Shown: positions 47,042 through 56,529, counted from the first letter of the stretch. The stretch: DNA of 64,000 nucleotides from Prevotella sp. Rep29 (GCF_019551475.1 NZ_CP047159.1:2356001-2420000), one strand, 5' to 3'. Made by a program: numbers and translations. Notes: generated by a model from the sequence alone, not told the origin.

Positions 47042-47637
47042 TCATTTAAATATTCATCAATCGACCTTCCCCAATCCATGTCGTGTTTCAAATCGATGAA
47101 GTTGTCGATATACCACTTCCCTCGCTCAAAGACCATCTCCAGGCGCACGGGGATGTCCGACATATTGTGAAGGAGCAGCTCCACCACCGCCGTCCGCTCG
47201 TCCATCTTCACCACCTTGATGTCCTTTGCGTGGGGGTTGTCATAATCTTGTCCCATCACCCAGTAGTCGGCATCAAAAAACACCATTTCATCGGGATTTT
47301 GGGCATCTTTCTCCACTACCGCCCGGCACCGTTCGTTCCACGATTCCGAGCAGAAATCCTTGTCCAGGTCAACGCTGGGAACCGGCGTCTCTTCTCCCGG
47401 ATTGCTGTGATAGGCAGCACTCACCGCGTCGTAAATCTCCTTCACGCGCCGCTCCACATCGGCAGCCGTCTGTTTTTGTTCCTCAACCGCTGCAGGTGCC
47501 GTGTCCGCCGGAGCCACACCCTGCGGTTCCTCCTGCCGTTCTTCCTTCTGATGACCGGGCGCACACCCTGCCAACCAAAACGCGAACAGCAACGCACCTA
47601 TCCAAACCGTTCCCCTTGCCGTCATATTCATATCCAT
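47038..47637 (-). CDS. Lipoprotein, DUF3828-like
   Basis: A 199-residue protein with a lipoprotein signal (GALLFAFWLAGCAPG) and a Glu/Pro/Ala-rich linker (to about 60). The folded part has VKEIYDAVSAAYHSNPGEET and ends with ELLLHNMSDIPVRLEMVFER, then GKWYIDNF, the usual end of DUF3828/NTF2-like periplasmic proteins. No substrate known. First of a two-gene operon with the 17-residue-repeat protein. Confidence 0.7.
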   Translation of the reverse strand: MDMNMTARGTVWIGALLFAFWLAGCAPGHQKEERQEEPQGVAPADTAPAAVEEQKQTAADVERRVKEIYDAVSAAYHSNPGEETPVPSVDLDKDFCSESWNERCRAVVEKDAQNPDEMVFFDADYWVMGQDYDNPHAKDIKVVKMDERTAVVELLLHNMSDIPVRLEMVFERGKWYIDNFIDLKHDMDWGRSIDEYLNE

Positions 47638-47928
47638 TTACTTTCCGCAAAGATAAACAAAATTCCCGAAACCATCGGCATTTTCACCACAAATTTCACT
47701 AATCACATTTTTACTTTATCATTTATCATTTAGCCAGGCGCTATTTCCCGAAAGCATCCGAAAACATCGAAGTGTCCGAAAACAAAGATTTTCGCATTTT
47801 TCGTCGTTTCAGTGTATTTTCGGAATACCATATCACTCAATTTATCATTTAGCGCAGCGTCTTCTCCCGTCAGGCACTCCCCTCCCTTCTTAGGGGAGGG
47901 GCAGGGGTGGGGTAAAAGGTTAGGATGG
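47638..47928. repeat. Stacked dispersed repeats, no gene
   Basis: Contains two TTTATCATTTAGC-type strings (47716-47740 and 47838-47862; related copies at 31905-31945 and 48930-48995) and a family C copy in reverse (47862-47913, AGGGGAGGGGCAGGGGTGGG). No open frame with protein character. Confidence 0.7.
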
Positions 47929-48144
47929 GTATAAACATACAAAAAAGGGCGTATAAATATACCGTTGAACTTTCGTTTTCCAAAAGTTGAACTTTTGCGC
48001 TCTAAAAGTTCAACTTTCACCGCCTAAAAGTTCAACTTTCGCAAGCTAAAAGTTGAACTTTTGGAACACCCCTCTTAACACACTGATTTGCAACCGTTTA
48101 CAAACAGCAACCCAAAACTTCCACCCATGCATAAATATACAAAA
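47929..48144 (+). repeat. 215-bp palindrome-array element, copy 4 (family A)
   Basis: Flanks GTATAAACATAC / GGGCGTATAAATATAC and GCATAAATATACAAAA; units at 47982, 48004, 48026 and 48048 with cores AAAAGTTGAACTTTT, AAAAGTTCAACTTTC (twice) and AAAAGTTGAACTTTT. The right edge has GGAACAC instead of GGAAAG. Sits upstream of both the lipoprotein gene and tRNA-Leu. Confidence 0.9.
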
Positions 48145-48180
48145 CCCAGGGTGATATAAAAACACACCTACACATTATTA

Positions 48181-48540
48181 TATATAGGGGGCCCCTCCCT
48201 AACCCTTAAACCCCACCCCTGCCCCTCCCCTAAAAAGGGAGGGGAGCGCCTGACGGAAGAAAAACGCTAACTTCACTCCCCTAAAAAGGGAGGGGAGCGC
48301 CTGACGGGAGCGGATTGTAAATCCACCCGAACGAAAGAAAATACACGAAGCATGGGAACCCCACCCCTGCCCCTCCCCTAAGAAGGGAGGGGAGCGCCTG
48401 ACGGAGGAAAGACACGCTAACTTCACTCCCATCCCTTCGGGAGGGGTTAGGGGTGGGTTCCTCCCTTCCCTTCGGGAGGGGTTGGGGGTGGGTTCACTCC
48501 CCTCCCTTCTTAGGGGAGGGGCAGGGGTGGGGTTTAAGGG
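48181..48540. repeat. C/G-rich repeat cluster (family C)
   Basis: At least three more copies of the CCCCACCCCTGCCCCTCCCC / AAGGGAGGGGAGCGCCTGAC string (48210-48256, 48277-48308 partial, 48358-48405) and one reversed (48497-48535). Between them are two ~34-bp direct repeats (TCCCTTCGGGAGGGGTTAGG type, 48430-48495). The arms are self-complementary and G-rich enough to form hairpins or four-stranded structures. Confidence 0.8.
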
Positions 48541-48579
48541 TTATGGGGCTTCTTTCGGGCGATTTTTATTAACCGCAGA

Positions 48580-48612
48580 TTGTGCTGTTCTCAAATTTAT
48601 TTATTACCTTTG
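48580..48612 (+). promoter_or_regulatory. Likely tRNA-Leu promoter
   Basis: TTGTG (48580-48584), 20 bases, TACCTTTG (48605-48612). Transcription would start about 40 bases before the tRNA. Confidence 0.5.
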
Positions 48613-48657
48613 CACCCGAAAAGTTGGGATGCCCCCAACAAGGGAGCATACACGAAG

Positions 48658-48742
48658 GCGCCTGTGGCGGAATTGGCAGACGCGCTAGACTTAGGATCTA
48701 GTGTCTTACGACGTGCAGGTTCGATTCCTGTCAGGCGCACCA
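48658..48742 (+). tRNA. tRNA-Leu (anticodon UAG)
   Basis: 85 bases including an encoded CCA. Acceptor stem GCGCCTG (48658-48664) pairs with CAGGCGC (48732-48738); D-loop GGCGGAATTGGCAGACGC; anticodon loop CTTAGGA between CTAGA and TCTAG gives TAG; long variable arm (class II tRNA); T-loop GGTTCGATTCC. It reads CUN, in particular CUA, codons. A 7-bp GC stem with T-run follows as terminator. It is intact; no integrase target use is visible here. Confidence 0.97.
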
Positions 48743-48746
48743 CCAT

Positions 48747-48792
48747 AAAAAAACGGGCGGGAGAATGCAATTGATTCCCCGCCCGCTTTTTT
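48747..48792 (+). terminator. Terminator after tRNA-Leu
   Basis: CGGGCGGG pairs with CCCGCCCG (48754-48761 and 48778-48785), flanked by A-run and TTTTTT. Confidence 0.9.
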
Positions 48793-48997
48793 ATTTCACA
48801 GATTCATTTGCGTAGGGGCGGATGTTTCCGCCGAACGAGGGAAGGCAAATTTGAATTAAGAATTAAAAATTAAGAGTTAAGAATTATGATTAGAGGGTGC
48901 TTGGAGTAATCATATTTATCCATTATCAATTATCAATTAGAATATCCCTAACCATATTTATCAATTGTCCATTATCCATTATCAATTAGCTCAGCGT

Positions 48998-50005
48998 CTA
49001 TTCCCTCAGCAGGCGGCGGGCATATTCGATGATGGTGTCTTCATTGCGCAGCTGGTCTGCCTGCAGCATATCTACCCGATGGTCGGGGTCGATGCCGAAC
49101 TCCGTCACCTGTTTGTTAACGTCGTACATCGGACAGGCAGAGAAGCGTACACTCCATCCGCCGGGCAGCTCGCTGGAGAACGGCATACCGGCGCCGCCAC
49201 CCGTGCGGTCGCCTACGACGATGACGTTGGGACAGCATTTCATGTATTTGACGAACTCGTTGGCTGCGCTGAACACCGAGCGGTTGGTCAGCACACACAC
49301 CTTCTTGTGCCATCGCAGTCCAGTGGAGGGTTTCAGGCGCTGCTCCTCCATCTTCGAGAAGTCGTTGTGTCCTTTTCCTTTCTTATGCTGCATGTATCCC
49401 ACGAGTATCTCTTTGTTGGTGAAGCGTGCCGCGAGTTTCTCGGCAGAGGTAATCATTCCGCCACCGTTGTTGCGCACGTCAATAATCAACGCGTTGCAGG
49501 TGAGCATATAGTTGAGGATGTCGTCGAGATTGCCCGACCCGAAGTCGTTGGCGAACGACCCGCAATAGATATACCCGATGTTGTCGTCGAGTATCTTGTA
49601 GCGCAGTCCCGTCGCTATGAGATAGTCGGTTCCGAGGTAATGGCGCTGGAGGGTGTCGGAGAAGTTCTTGGGATAGTCTTCGTGCCACGACCAGTTGCGT
49701 GCCATGTCGAAGGAGGAATAGAGATTGACGTGCCCGTCGCGCAGTTCTGAGAGCATGTTGCTCAGCACTTCAAACTGCTGATGTTCTGTCATTCCGTCAT
49801 CGAACTGGCGGGAATAGCGCGCATAGACCTCGTTCCAATCCACGCCCAGCGTTTGCTTTTTATAATCGAAAAAGCAGTAGTGCTCGTCCATGATTTTCCA
49901 CAACGCTTCGAAATTTCCGTGCGGTGTGTCGGGAAATTCGTCCTCGTCGATGCACGAGGCGAGGGGGAAAGTCAGGCATAACAGGAGGTATAGAATCTTT
50001 TTCAT
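48998..50005 (-). CDS. S41-family (tricorn/CtpA-like) peptidase, lipoprotein
   Basis: A 335-residue protein with a lipoprotein signal (MKKILYLLLCLTFPLASC). The protease core has IIDVRNNGGGMITSAEKLA and the nucleophile serine in VLTNRSVFSAANEFV; GDRTGGGAGMPFSSELPGGW follows. No PDZ domain is evident. It is the second gene of a pair with the DUF3316 gene, with a four-base overlap. Its substrate is unknown; such lipoproteins act in the periplasm or at the outer membrane. Confidence 0.85.
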   Translation of the reverse strand: MKKILYLLLCLTFPLASCIDEDEFPDTPHGNFEALWKIMDEHYCFFDYKKQTLGVDWNEVYARYSRQFDDGMTEHQQFEVLSNMLSELRDGHVNLYSSFDMARNWSWHEDYPKNFSDTLQRHYLGTDYLIATGLRYKILDDNIGYIYCGSFANDFGSGNLDDILNYMLTCNALIIDVRNNGGGMITSAEKLAARFTNKEILVGYMQHKKGKGHNDFSKMEEQRLKPSTGLRWHKKVCVLTNRSVFSAANEFVKYMKCCPNVIVVGDRTGGGAGMPFSSELPGGWSVRFSACPMYDVNKQVTEFGIDPDHRVDMLQADQLRNEDTIIEYARRLLRE

Positions 50006-50841
50006 GGGAGCAGATGGGTTAGGGAGAAGTTTTTGACGATACCGATGACAATCATGTGGCTGTAGTTATGATATTTCAGGTTGTTCACCTTCGCCTGCTG
50101 ATAGTCGCCGTAGTAGCCGATGCGCACCCATGTCTTTGCCACGGGGAAGTCGAAAGAGAGCATGTGTCGGAACGAGGGGGTGCTCACGATAGTGGTCGGC
50201 ACGATGTTGTGGTCGTAGTTTCCCTCGTTGAAAATCTCGTAGTAAGACTGTCCGTAGTTGGGTGAGAACATCACGCCGACGAGCGGAAACTGCACGTCGT
50301 AGTTCAGGTGGCAGTGTTTCTTAAATGCCCACATCTCGTAGCGGATGCCTGCCGATGGTGCGAGATTGACGGAGAGGCGTGCCTGAGCGGGGTTGTTCTG
50401 GTTGCGGGTGTTATAGAGAAAGCCGAGACTGGCATCGATGCCACCACCCGCATGCACCTGCAGCTGGTTGCTGAACAGGCTCCAGTTGTAGTGCACGGCA
50501 TACTGGAAGTTGTACAAGCCGCCCAGTTCGTTGTTGTTGTCGGCACGGTTGTGGGTGTAGTTGAATTCCCCCTGATGGACCGTCCGATAGGAGATGTGCT
50601 TATGACGGTTGCTCTGCCGGTCGGTCATGGAGATATAGCGCAGGTCCAGTCCCTTGTATTTCTCGGGCGAGATGTAAGTGTCCAGGATATTTCCCACGCC
50701 TATTCCCAACATTTTCACATTGGTTCCGTTGACTACCCGAGTGCCCGATGCACCGTGCCAGTCATTGGGATTGCCCTTCTCGCTCTGTGCGAAAGTCCAC
50801 AGCGGAATGGTGAGCAGCAGAAAAATCCATTTATTCTTCAT
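50002..50841 (-). CDS. DUF3316-family secreted protein
   Basis: A 279-residue protein with a signal peptide (MKNKWIFLLLTIPLWTFAQ). Beta-strand pattern with alternating aromatic residues (LDLRYISMTDRQSNRHKHIS, WSLFSNQLQVHAGGGIDASL) that fits a small outer-membrane barrel. The match to DUF3316 is from memory of conserved features and is not certain. It overlaps the end of parC by 11 bases and the S41 gene by four, so parC, DUF3316 and S41 probably form an operon. Confidence 0.7.
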   Translation of the reverse strand: MKNKWIFLLLTIPLWTFAQSEKGNPNDWHGASGTRVVNGTNVKMLGIGVGNILDTYISPEKYKGLDLRYISMTDRQSNRHKHISYRTVHQGEFNYTHNRADNNNELGGLYNFQYAVHYNWSLFSNQLQVHAGGGIDASLGFLYNTRNQNNPAQARLSVNLAPSAGIRYEMWAFKKHCHLNYDVQFPLVGVMFSPNYGQSYYEIFNEGNYDHNIVPTTIVSTPSFRHMLSFDFPVAKTWVRIGYYGDYQQAKVNNLKYHNYSHMIVIGIVKNFSLTHLLP

Positions 50842-53512
50842 CAGGGAAAAGACTTAGTTGTGTATTCTGTTCGTTATGTTCACCGTTCGGTTCGTCCGAA
50901 ACGGGTATGTTCACAGTCTCCTCATCCGCCTCTTCAGTTTCCTCCGCCGGCTGTTCCTCCTGCGCTGGTGGCTCCGGGAAGCGGGTCGGCTCCAGTTCTT
51001 CGATATAGTCCACGTTCCAGGCAGTCACACGTTTGCCGTGTGCCTTGAATCCTTTTATGCCGACGAACTGCTCCAGCTCTATCTCCATCGGTGTGCGGAA
51101 CACATCATTGCCGCCGAAATTCACCCGAATGCGAGGATAGGGACGATCGCTCAGATAGAGGAGTTTCGACTCAGGATTGTCGCTGAACCAGTTCTGGTGG
51201 CGCTTGGTTGCCTCCATCAGGAAGCGCTTGGCATAGAGTTGGTTCTTGTTGTCGGCATCGAACAGGACGGCTGTCCATACCTTGTCCTTATCATATTTCT
51301 CGATGCGCTCGATGTTGTCTTCATAATGGTTGTTCACATCGAAGTTGGTGATATAGAAGTCGCCGTTCTTCAGGACAATCAGGATGGAGTCGTCTTCGTT
51401 GAATTCTCCGAGCAGCAGTCCGTGCTCGTCGTAGTTCAGACGGTTCACGTCGGGGTCATACCACACCTTGCGTCCTCCGAGCGTGGAATGACCATGACTC
51501 TTCAGTCCGACGCGTGTCAGCGGATATTTACTCAGTATGTTTCCCTTAGAGATGCGCCCCTTGATGGGAACTTCGGAGAAGTCTTTCAAGACGAACGGGC
51601 GCTTGCGGTTTGCAGCGGGATCGAAAATGGCTTTGATCACTTCCGCCTCGCCGTTCGGATTGGCGGTCATATAGACGATTTTCGAGCCTGGTGTGCCCTG
51701 TGTGACATCGTATTCGCGGTCGCGGGTGATGGACGAGACGAAGAAGCGCTTGATGAAATACGTTCCCTGCTTGCCATCGCGATAGACCACGTTGTAGATT
51801 GTGCGCTTGTCGTTTTTCTTGAACACCTGCAGATGCACGATGTTTTTCCCAACAAACAGCTTGTCGGCTATACGCACCACCTTGTATTTTCCGTCCTTAT
51901 AAAATATAATAATGTCATCGATGTCGGAGCAGTTGCAGACGAACTCGTCGCGTTTGAGTGCCGTTCCGATGAATCCCTCCTGGCGGTTGATATAGAGTTT
52001 TTCGTTTGCCTCAACCACCTTTACCGCCTCAATCGTGTCGAAGTTCTTGATTTCCGTCTGCCGTGGATGGTCGGCTCCATATTTCTCCCTGACATATTCG
52101 AACCACTTCACCGCCACGTCCGTCATGTGTGCCAGGTCGCGGTTGATGCCCTTCACCTCTGCCTTCATCTTTGCGATGGCTTCGTCAGCCTTGTCGCTGT
52201 TGAACTTGAGAATGCGCTGCATCTTGATTTCCAGCAACCGCAGGATATCGTCCTTGGTCACCTCGCGAATCATCTGCGGATAGAACGGTGTCAGCCGCTC
52301 GTCGATATATTCGCAGGCAGCATCGACGGTCGGTGCGTTCTCGAAAGGTTCGCCTTTATAGATACGCTCCTCAATGAATATTTTTTCCAATGAAGCGAAA
52401 TGGAGTTGCTCGAGCAATTCGTCTTTCCGAATCTCCAGTTCGCGCTTGAGGAGCCGCTTCGTCTGTTCTGCCGATTTCTTCAGCACGTCGCTGACGGTCA
52501 GGAACTTCGGTTTGTTGTCTTCTATCACGCAGCAGTTCGGCGAGATATTGATTTCGCAGTCAGTGAAGGCATAGAGCGCATCAATCGTTTTGTCGCTCGA
52601 GATGCCCGGTGCGAGGTGTATCTGTATCTCGACGCTGGCGGCGGTGAGGTCTTCCACCTTGCGTGCCTTGATTTTACCTTTCTCTATGGCTTTGGTGATG
52701 CTCTCTATCAGTGACTCTGACGTTTTTGAGAAAGGTATTTCGCGTATGACGAGTGTCTTCTGGTCGAGTTTTTCTATCTTGGCACGCACCTTCAGACTGC
52801 CGCCACGCTGTCCGCCATTGTATTTCGACACATCGATAGAACCGCCTGTGGGGAAATCCGGATAGAGTTCAAACTCTTCGCCACGCAGACTTTTAATCGC
52901 CGCGTCGCAAAGTTCGTTGAAATTGTGCGGAAGAATCTTTGACGAGAGTCCGACGGCAATGCCTTCGGCTCCCTGAGCCAGCAGCAACGGGAACTTCACG
53001 GGCAGGGTGATAGGCTCTTTGTTGCGCCCGTCGTACGACATTTTCCAGTCGGTGGTCTTCGGATTGAACACCACGTCCAAAGCGAATTTCGACAGCCGTG
53101 CCTCGATGTATCGTGGAGCAGCGGCACTCGAACCCGTCAGGATGTTTCCCCAGTTTCCCTGCGTATCCACCAGCAGGTCTTTCTGTCCCATCTGCACCAA
53201 GGCGTCGCCTATTGAGGCATCGCCGTGGGGGTGGAACTGCATGGTATGTCCGACGATGTTCGCCACCTTGTTATAGCGCCCGTCATCCATCCGTTTCATC
53301 GAATGCAGGATGCGTCGCTGCACGGGTTTCAGTCCGTCGCTGATATGGGGTACGGCACGCTCGAGGATAACGTAACTGGCGTAATCCAAGAACCAAGTCT
53401 CATACATTCCACTCAAATGACGGACGGCTGATGCATCAAACTTATTTCCCGGGCGATAATCACTTCTTGCTTCTTCCTCCTGCTGAGGCATTTCTTCTAT
53501 ATTTTCATCCAT
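50831..53512 (-). CDS. parC: DNA topoisomerase IV subunit A
   Basis: An 893-residue type IIA topoisomerase subunit. Catalytic Tyr135 in AAAPRYIEARLSKFA; the region that binds quinolones is HPHGDASIGDALV (95-107), with Ala99 where GyrA/ParC of many bacteria has Ser. The C-terminal beta-pinwheel is divergent and ends in a Glu-rich acidic tail (EEQPAEETEEADEETVN). Together with ParE it decatenates chromosomes. It has a promoter in the divergent gap and is followed by the DUF3316 gene with an 11-base overlap. Confidence 0.92.
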   Translation of the reverse strand: MDENIEEMPQQEEEARSDYRPGNKFDASAVRHLSGMYETWFLDYASYVILERAVPHISDGLKPVQRRILHSMKRMDDGRYNKVANIVGHTMQFHPHGDASIGDALVQMGQKDLLVDTQGNWGNILTGSSAAAPRYIEARLSKFALDVVFNPKTTDWKMSYDGRNKEPITLPVKFPLLLAQGAEGIAVGLSSKILPHNFNELCDAAIKSLRGEEFELYPDFPTGGSIDVSKYNGGQRGGSLKVRAKIEKLDQKTLVIREIPFSKTSESLIESITKAIEKGKIKARKVEDLTAASVEIQIHLAPGISSDKTIDALYAFTDCEINISPNCCVIEDNKPKFLTVSDVLKKSAEQTKRLLKRELEIRKDELLEQLHFASLEKIFIEERIYKGEPFENAPTVDAACEYIDERLTPFYPQMIREVTKDDILRLLEIKMQRILKFNSDKADEAIAKMKAEVKGINRDLAHMTDVAVKWFEYVREKYGADHPRQTEIKNFDTIEAVKVVEANEKLYINRQEGFIGTALKRDEFVCNCSDIDDIIIFYKDGKYKVVRIADKLFVGKNIVHLQVFKKNDKRTIYNVVYRDGKQGTYFIKRFFVSSITRDREYDVTQGTPGSKIVYMTANPNGEAEVIKAIFDPAANRKRPFVLKDFSEVPIKGRISKGNILSKYPLTRVGLKSHGHSTLGGRKVWYDPDVNRLNYDEHGLLLGEFNEDDSILIVLKNGDFYITNFDVNNHYEDNIERIEKYDKDKVWTAVLFDADNKNQLYAKRFLMEATKRHQNWFSDNPESKLLYLSDRPYPRIRVNFGGNDVFRTPMEIELEQFVGIKGFKAHGKRVTAWNVDYIEELEPTRFPEPPAQEEQPAEETEEADEETVNIPVSDEPNGEHNEQNTQLSLFPDEE

Positions 53513-53545
53513 ATTCTTTCTATTTCACAATCTATTACGACGTTA

Positions 53546-53577
53546 CAAAGTTACGATTAAGTGAGCGAAAAACCAAA
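53546..53577 (-). promoter_or_regulatory. parC promoter
   Basis: On the minus strand: TTTG (53574-53577), 20 bases, TAACTTTG (53546-53553). Confidence 0.75.
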
Positions 53578-53681
53578 TTTTATTTGAGTTTTTCCGCGTG
53601 AGAAGTTCCCTTGAGCTATGCGAAAAACTTGGGCGAAGCCAATGTTACGAAAAAAATCGAGCGAAAAACAAAGCAAATTCA

Positions 53682-53711
53682 TTTGTTTTTCATTATTTTC
53701 CCGTATCTTTG
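53682..53711 (+). promoter_or_regulatory. Promoter of the carbohydrate-binding lipoprotein operon
   Basis: TTTG (53682-53685), 18 bases, TATCTTTG (53704-53711). The start codon is at 53849, so the leader would be about 130 bases, long enough for post-transcriptional control. Confidence 0.7.
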
Positions 53712-53848
53712 CACTAACGACAGACGAAACAGAACCACACCTTTCACTGAAGAAAACAGCCAATCCGCTGATTGTTTTTGCAAATGAGAAGAAATCAGCT
53801 TTCCTTTGCAACATCAACAAGGTATTAACACAAAAAAGAAAGGATTGC

Positions 53849-55699
53849 ATGATGAAAAGATTCAGATTTATATGGACGCTGCTGGTGACGGCAATGATTG
53901 TTGCCTGCACTACGGATAATGACATCACTGCTGATTTCGACCCGGGAATGTCTTTCCCTGAAGCAGAAGGTGGAACGTCTGCCAATATCGGGGAACTGAC
54001 CTCGTTCGATGTTGCCGTCAACAAGGTGGCACTCAGCGAGACGGAAACTTATGCTGCCGACGATGAGGATATTCTGGAAAACAACACCTTCGATGACGTG
54101 ATTTCCATCAACTACACAGGAACCTCAACTACCGTCAGCGGTACGATAGACGGTGTGACTATAGAAACCAACGGTGCAAACGTGACCGTTAATTCGACTG
54201 TCAAAGGAGTGAGATATGACCTGAGCGGCTCCACCACAAACGGGTCGTTCAAAATCTACAGCGACAAGAAGTTCGAAATCAACCTCAATGGTGTGGATAT
54301 CACCAACCCGAGTGGACCTGCGATTAACAGTCAGAGCAAAAAACGCACCTATATTAATATAGTACAGGGAACCGCCAATAAGCTTACCGACGGCACGTCA
54401 TACACAAAATACGGTGAGGAAGACATGAAAGGAACCATTTTCGGAGAAGGCAAACTGCTCTTCAGCGGCAATGGCACACTCGAAATCTATGCCAACTGCA
54501 AGGCAGGTATCGCCAGCGATGACTACGTGAAATTTCGTCCGGGAAATAACATATACGTGAAATCAACTGCCGGCAACGGCATCAAAGCCAATGACTCCAT
54601 CATCGTCAACGGAGGTGTCATCAACGTGGAGGTGAGCGGAACGGCTGCCAAAGGATTGTCGAGCGATGGAACCATCGAAATCAATGGCGGACGGACAACC
54701 GTCCTGACAAGCGGCGACGGCGAATGGGACGATACGGACAATGAAGTGAAAGCCTGTGCGGCAGTGAAATGCGACAGCACTTTCAACATGAATAATGGAG
54801 AACTGCTGCTCAAGAGTACAGGAAAAGGAGGAAAAGGCATCAGTGGTGACATCGACCTCAATTTCAACGGCGGAACGGTGAAAGTGATTACGACAGGAAA
54901 AATCTACGCCTACGGACAGTATTCCAACGTCAACGACCCCGACCGCATACCCGATGCCTACAAAACGTCACCGAAAGGTATTAAAGCAGACAACAACCTG
55001 AACATCTACGGCGGAAACATCATGGTACGCTGCACAGGTGGTGTCAACTCGGAAGGTATTGAGAGCAAAAACATCATGACCGTCAGTGGAGGAACCGTAC
55101 AGGTTTACACCTACGACGATGCTATCAACGCTGCGAATGGACTCAAATTCACGGGTGGAGAAACATTCTGCTATGCCACCAACAACGACGCCATCGACTC
55201 TAACGGCACACTGATCGTCAGCGGAGGAGTGGTCATTGCCATCGGCTCAACACAACCAGAAGGCGGATTCGACTGCGACAACAGCACATTCACCATCACA
55301 GGCGGAACCGTAATCGGTATCGGAGGCGACACCTCCACCCCGACAGAAAGTGCCTGCAAGCAACCGGCAGTCATCCTCGGAGGCACCAACCTGTCGTCAG
55401 ACACCTACATCGCACTTGCAAACAGTTCGGGCACCAATCTCTTCGCGTTCAAACTGCCACGCGCATACAGTCAATATACCCTCTTGCTCTCGTCGCCGGG
55501 ATTGGCAAAAGGCAGCAAATGCACGGTTTCTTCCGGTGCAACAGTCAGTGGTGGAAGCAGCTTCAACGGGTTCGTAACAGGAGCAACGGTCAGTGGCGGC
55601 AGCAATCTGTTCAGCGCCACACTCTCGAAAATGGTCACCACCAGCAACTATAGCGGCATGGGCGGAGGCGGAGGCCCAATGGGAGGAATGATGCCATAA
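53849..55699 (+). CDS. Beta-helix carbohydrate-binding lipoprotein (Cthe_2159-like)
   Basis: A 616-residue protein starting at 53849 (AAAGGA at 53839-53844; signal MMKRFRFIWTLLVTAMIVAC). After a linker, residues about 130-560 are a parallel beta-helix with recurring INGG, NGGV, SGGT turns (GIKANDSIIVNGGVINVEVS, AKGLSSDGTIEINGGRTTVL). This matches the PF14262 / Cthe_2159 polysaccharide-binding family. Ends with GMGGGGGPMGGMMP. It is the first gene of a pair with the LytS-type kinase gene 12 bases downstream. Confidence 0.8.
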   Translation: MMKRFRFIWTLLVTAMIVACTTDNDITADFDPGMSFPEAEGGTSANIGELTSFDVAVNKVALSETETYAADDEDILENNTFDDVISINYTGTSTTVSGTIDGVTIETNGANVTVNSTVKGVRYDLSGSTTNGSFKIYSDKKFEINLNGVDITNPSGPAINSQSKKRTYINIVQGTANKLTDGTSYTKYGEEDMKGTIFGEGKLLFSGNGTLEIYANCKAGIASDDYVKFRPGNNIYVKSTAGNGIKANDSIIVNGGVINVEVSGTAAKGLSSDGTIEINGGRTTVLTSGDGEWDDTDNEVKACAAVKCDSTFNMNNGELLLKSTGKGGKGISGDIDLNFNGGTVKVITTGKIYAYGQYSNVNDPDRIPDAYKTSPKGIKADNNLNIYGGNIMVRCTGGVNSEGIESKNIMTVSGGTVQVYTYDDAINAANGLKFTGGETFCYATNNDAIDSNGTLIVSGGVVIAIGSTQPEGGFDCDNSTFTITGGTVIGIGGDTSTPTESACKQPAVILGGTNLSSDTYIALANSSGTNLFAFKLPRAYSQYTLLLSSPGLAKGSKCTVSSGATVSGGSSFNGFVTGATVSGGSNLFSATLSKMVTTSNYSGMGGGGGPMGGMMP

Positions 55700-55711
55700 C
55701 ATTAAAACGTC

Positions 55712-56371
55712 ATGAAAAGAAACTGTCTGAAAGAGAATCTTATTTACCTCGGGCTATGGATAATCTTGTTCATAGCCCCTCTCCTAAGTCTGTACATACG
55801 AACGGCTACAGATGCTACGACACCGTTCAACTGGAATGAAATCATGCAGATATGGAAAATGTTTGCGGTATTCCTCGCCATTTTCCTGCTGCACAACTTC
55901 CTGCTCGCCCCCCTGCTCATCTACAAACGGAAGAAACTGCTATACCTCCTCATCACAGCGCTCCTCTTGCTGGGGGTCGTACTCTTCGAGAGCCAACACA
56001 AGCCACCACTACCTCCCAGACGGGAAATACACGACAAGGACAGACACCCATCACCAATAAAGAACGGAAACGTATCACCTGACAAGCAGGCAGTAGGAAA
56101 GCGACACCGGATGCCGCCACCGCCGCCACTCGAGCAGCATCAACTGATTGCCGTGTTCATTCTCATACTCATGTTCGGCATGAACCTCGGCTTAAAATAT
56201 TATTTCAAGAACGAGAATACGGCGAAAGCCATTCGCGAACTTGAAAGAAAAAACCTTGAGCAACAGTTGCAATATCTGAAATACCAGATCAACCCGCACT
56301 TCCTCATGGATTCTTCACCGATTAAATTAGGTCAAAACAAACCGAAACAAACCTTAAATCAAATCGTGTAA
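55712..56371 (+). pseudogene. LytS-type histidine kinase, cut by the integrated element
   Basis: The frame encodes 219 residues. Residues 1-199 are genuine: four membrane segments (about 8-28, 48-70, 75-92, 145-163) and the start of a His_kinase domain (LERKNLEQQLQYLKYQINPH, then FLM). The sequence should continue FLMNTLNNIHAL, but after FLM (to base 56308) it turns into an unrelated stretch, DSSPIKLGQNKPKQTLNQIV, and stops. The phospho-His (in NPHFLM) is kept but the ATPase is missing. It is probably disabled by insertion of the element that follows. A LytTR response regulator would be expected on the far side. Confidence 0.85.
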
Positions 56372-56529
56372 AACGCTGTCTTACAATTAACTCCGCTTAA
56401 CTAACCTTATTCTTTGCCTATTGCGCGTTTGCCCCTTTTAGAGTAATTTTGTACCGCCATTGTACCTCGGGTGGATGAGCAGAGGGTTCGTAGGGTGTTC
56501 CCTTAAATCACCTTATTTCCTCTTAAATC
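56353..56529. repeat. CTTAAATC repeats at the left end (possible integrase arm sites)
   Basis: CTTAAATC occurs at 56353-56360, 56502-56509 and 56522-56529, and related CGCTTAA strings at 56393 and 56530, within 220 bases of the left end. Several copies of one short sequence near an end are what tyrosine integrases bind with their N-terminal domain. Confidence 0.5.

Noticed and set aside
48658..48742. tRNA-Leu as the integration site of the element
   Set aside because: The tRNA is complete, there is no duplicated 3' end nearby, and the element's left junction is in the histidine-kinase gene 7.5 kb away.
50858..52393. 511-codon open frame opposite parC
   Set aside because: Antisense to parC with no recognisable domain.
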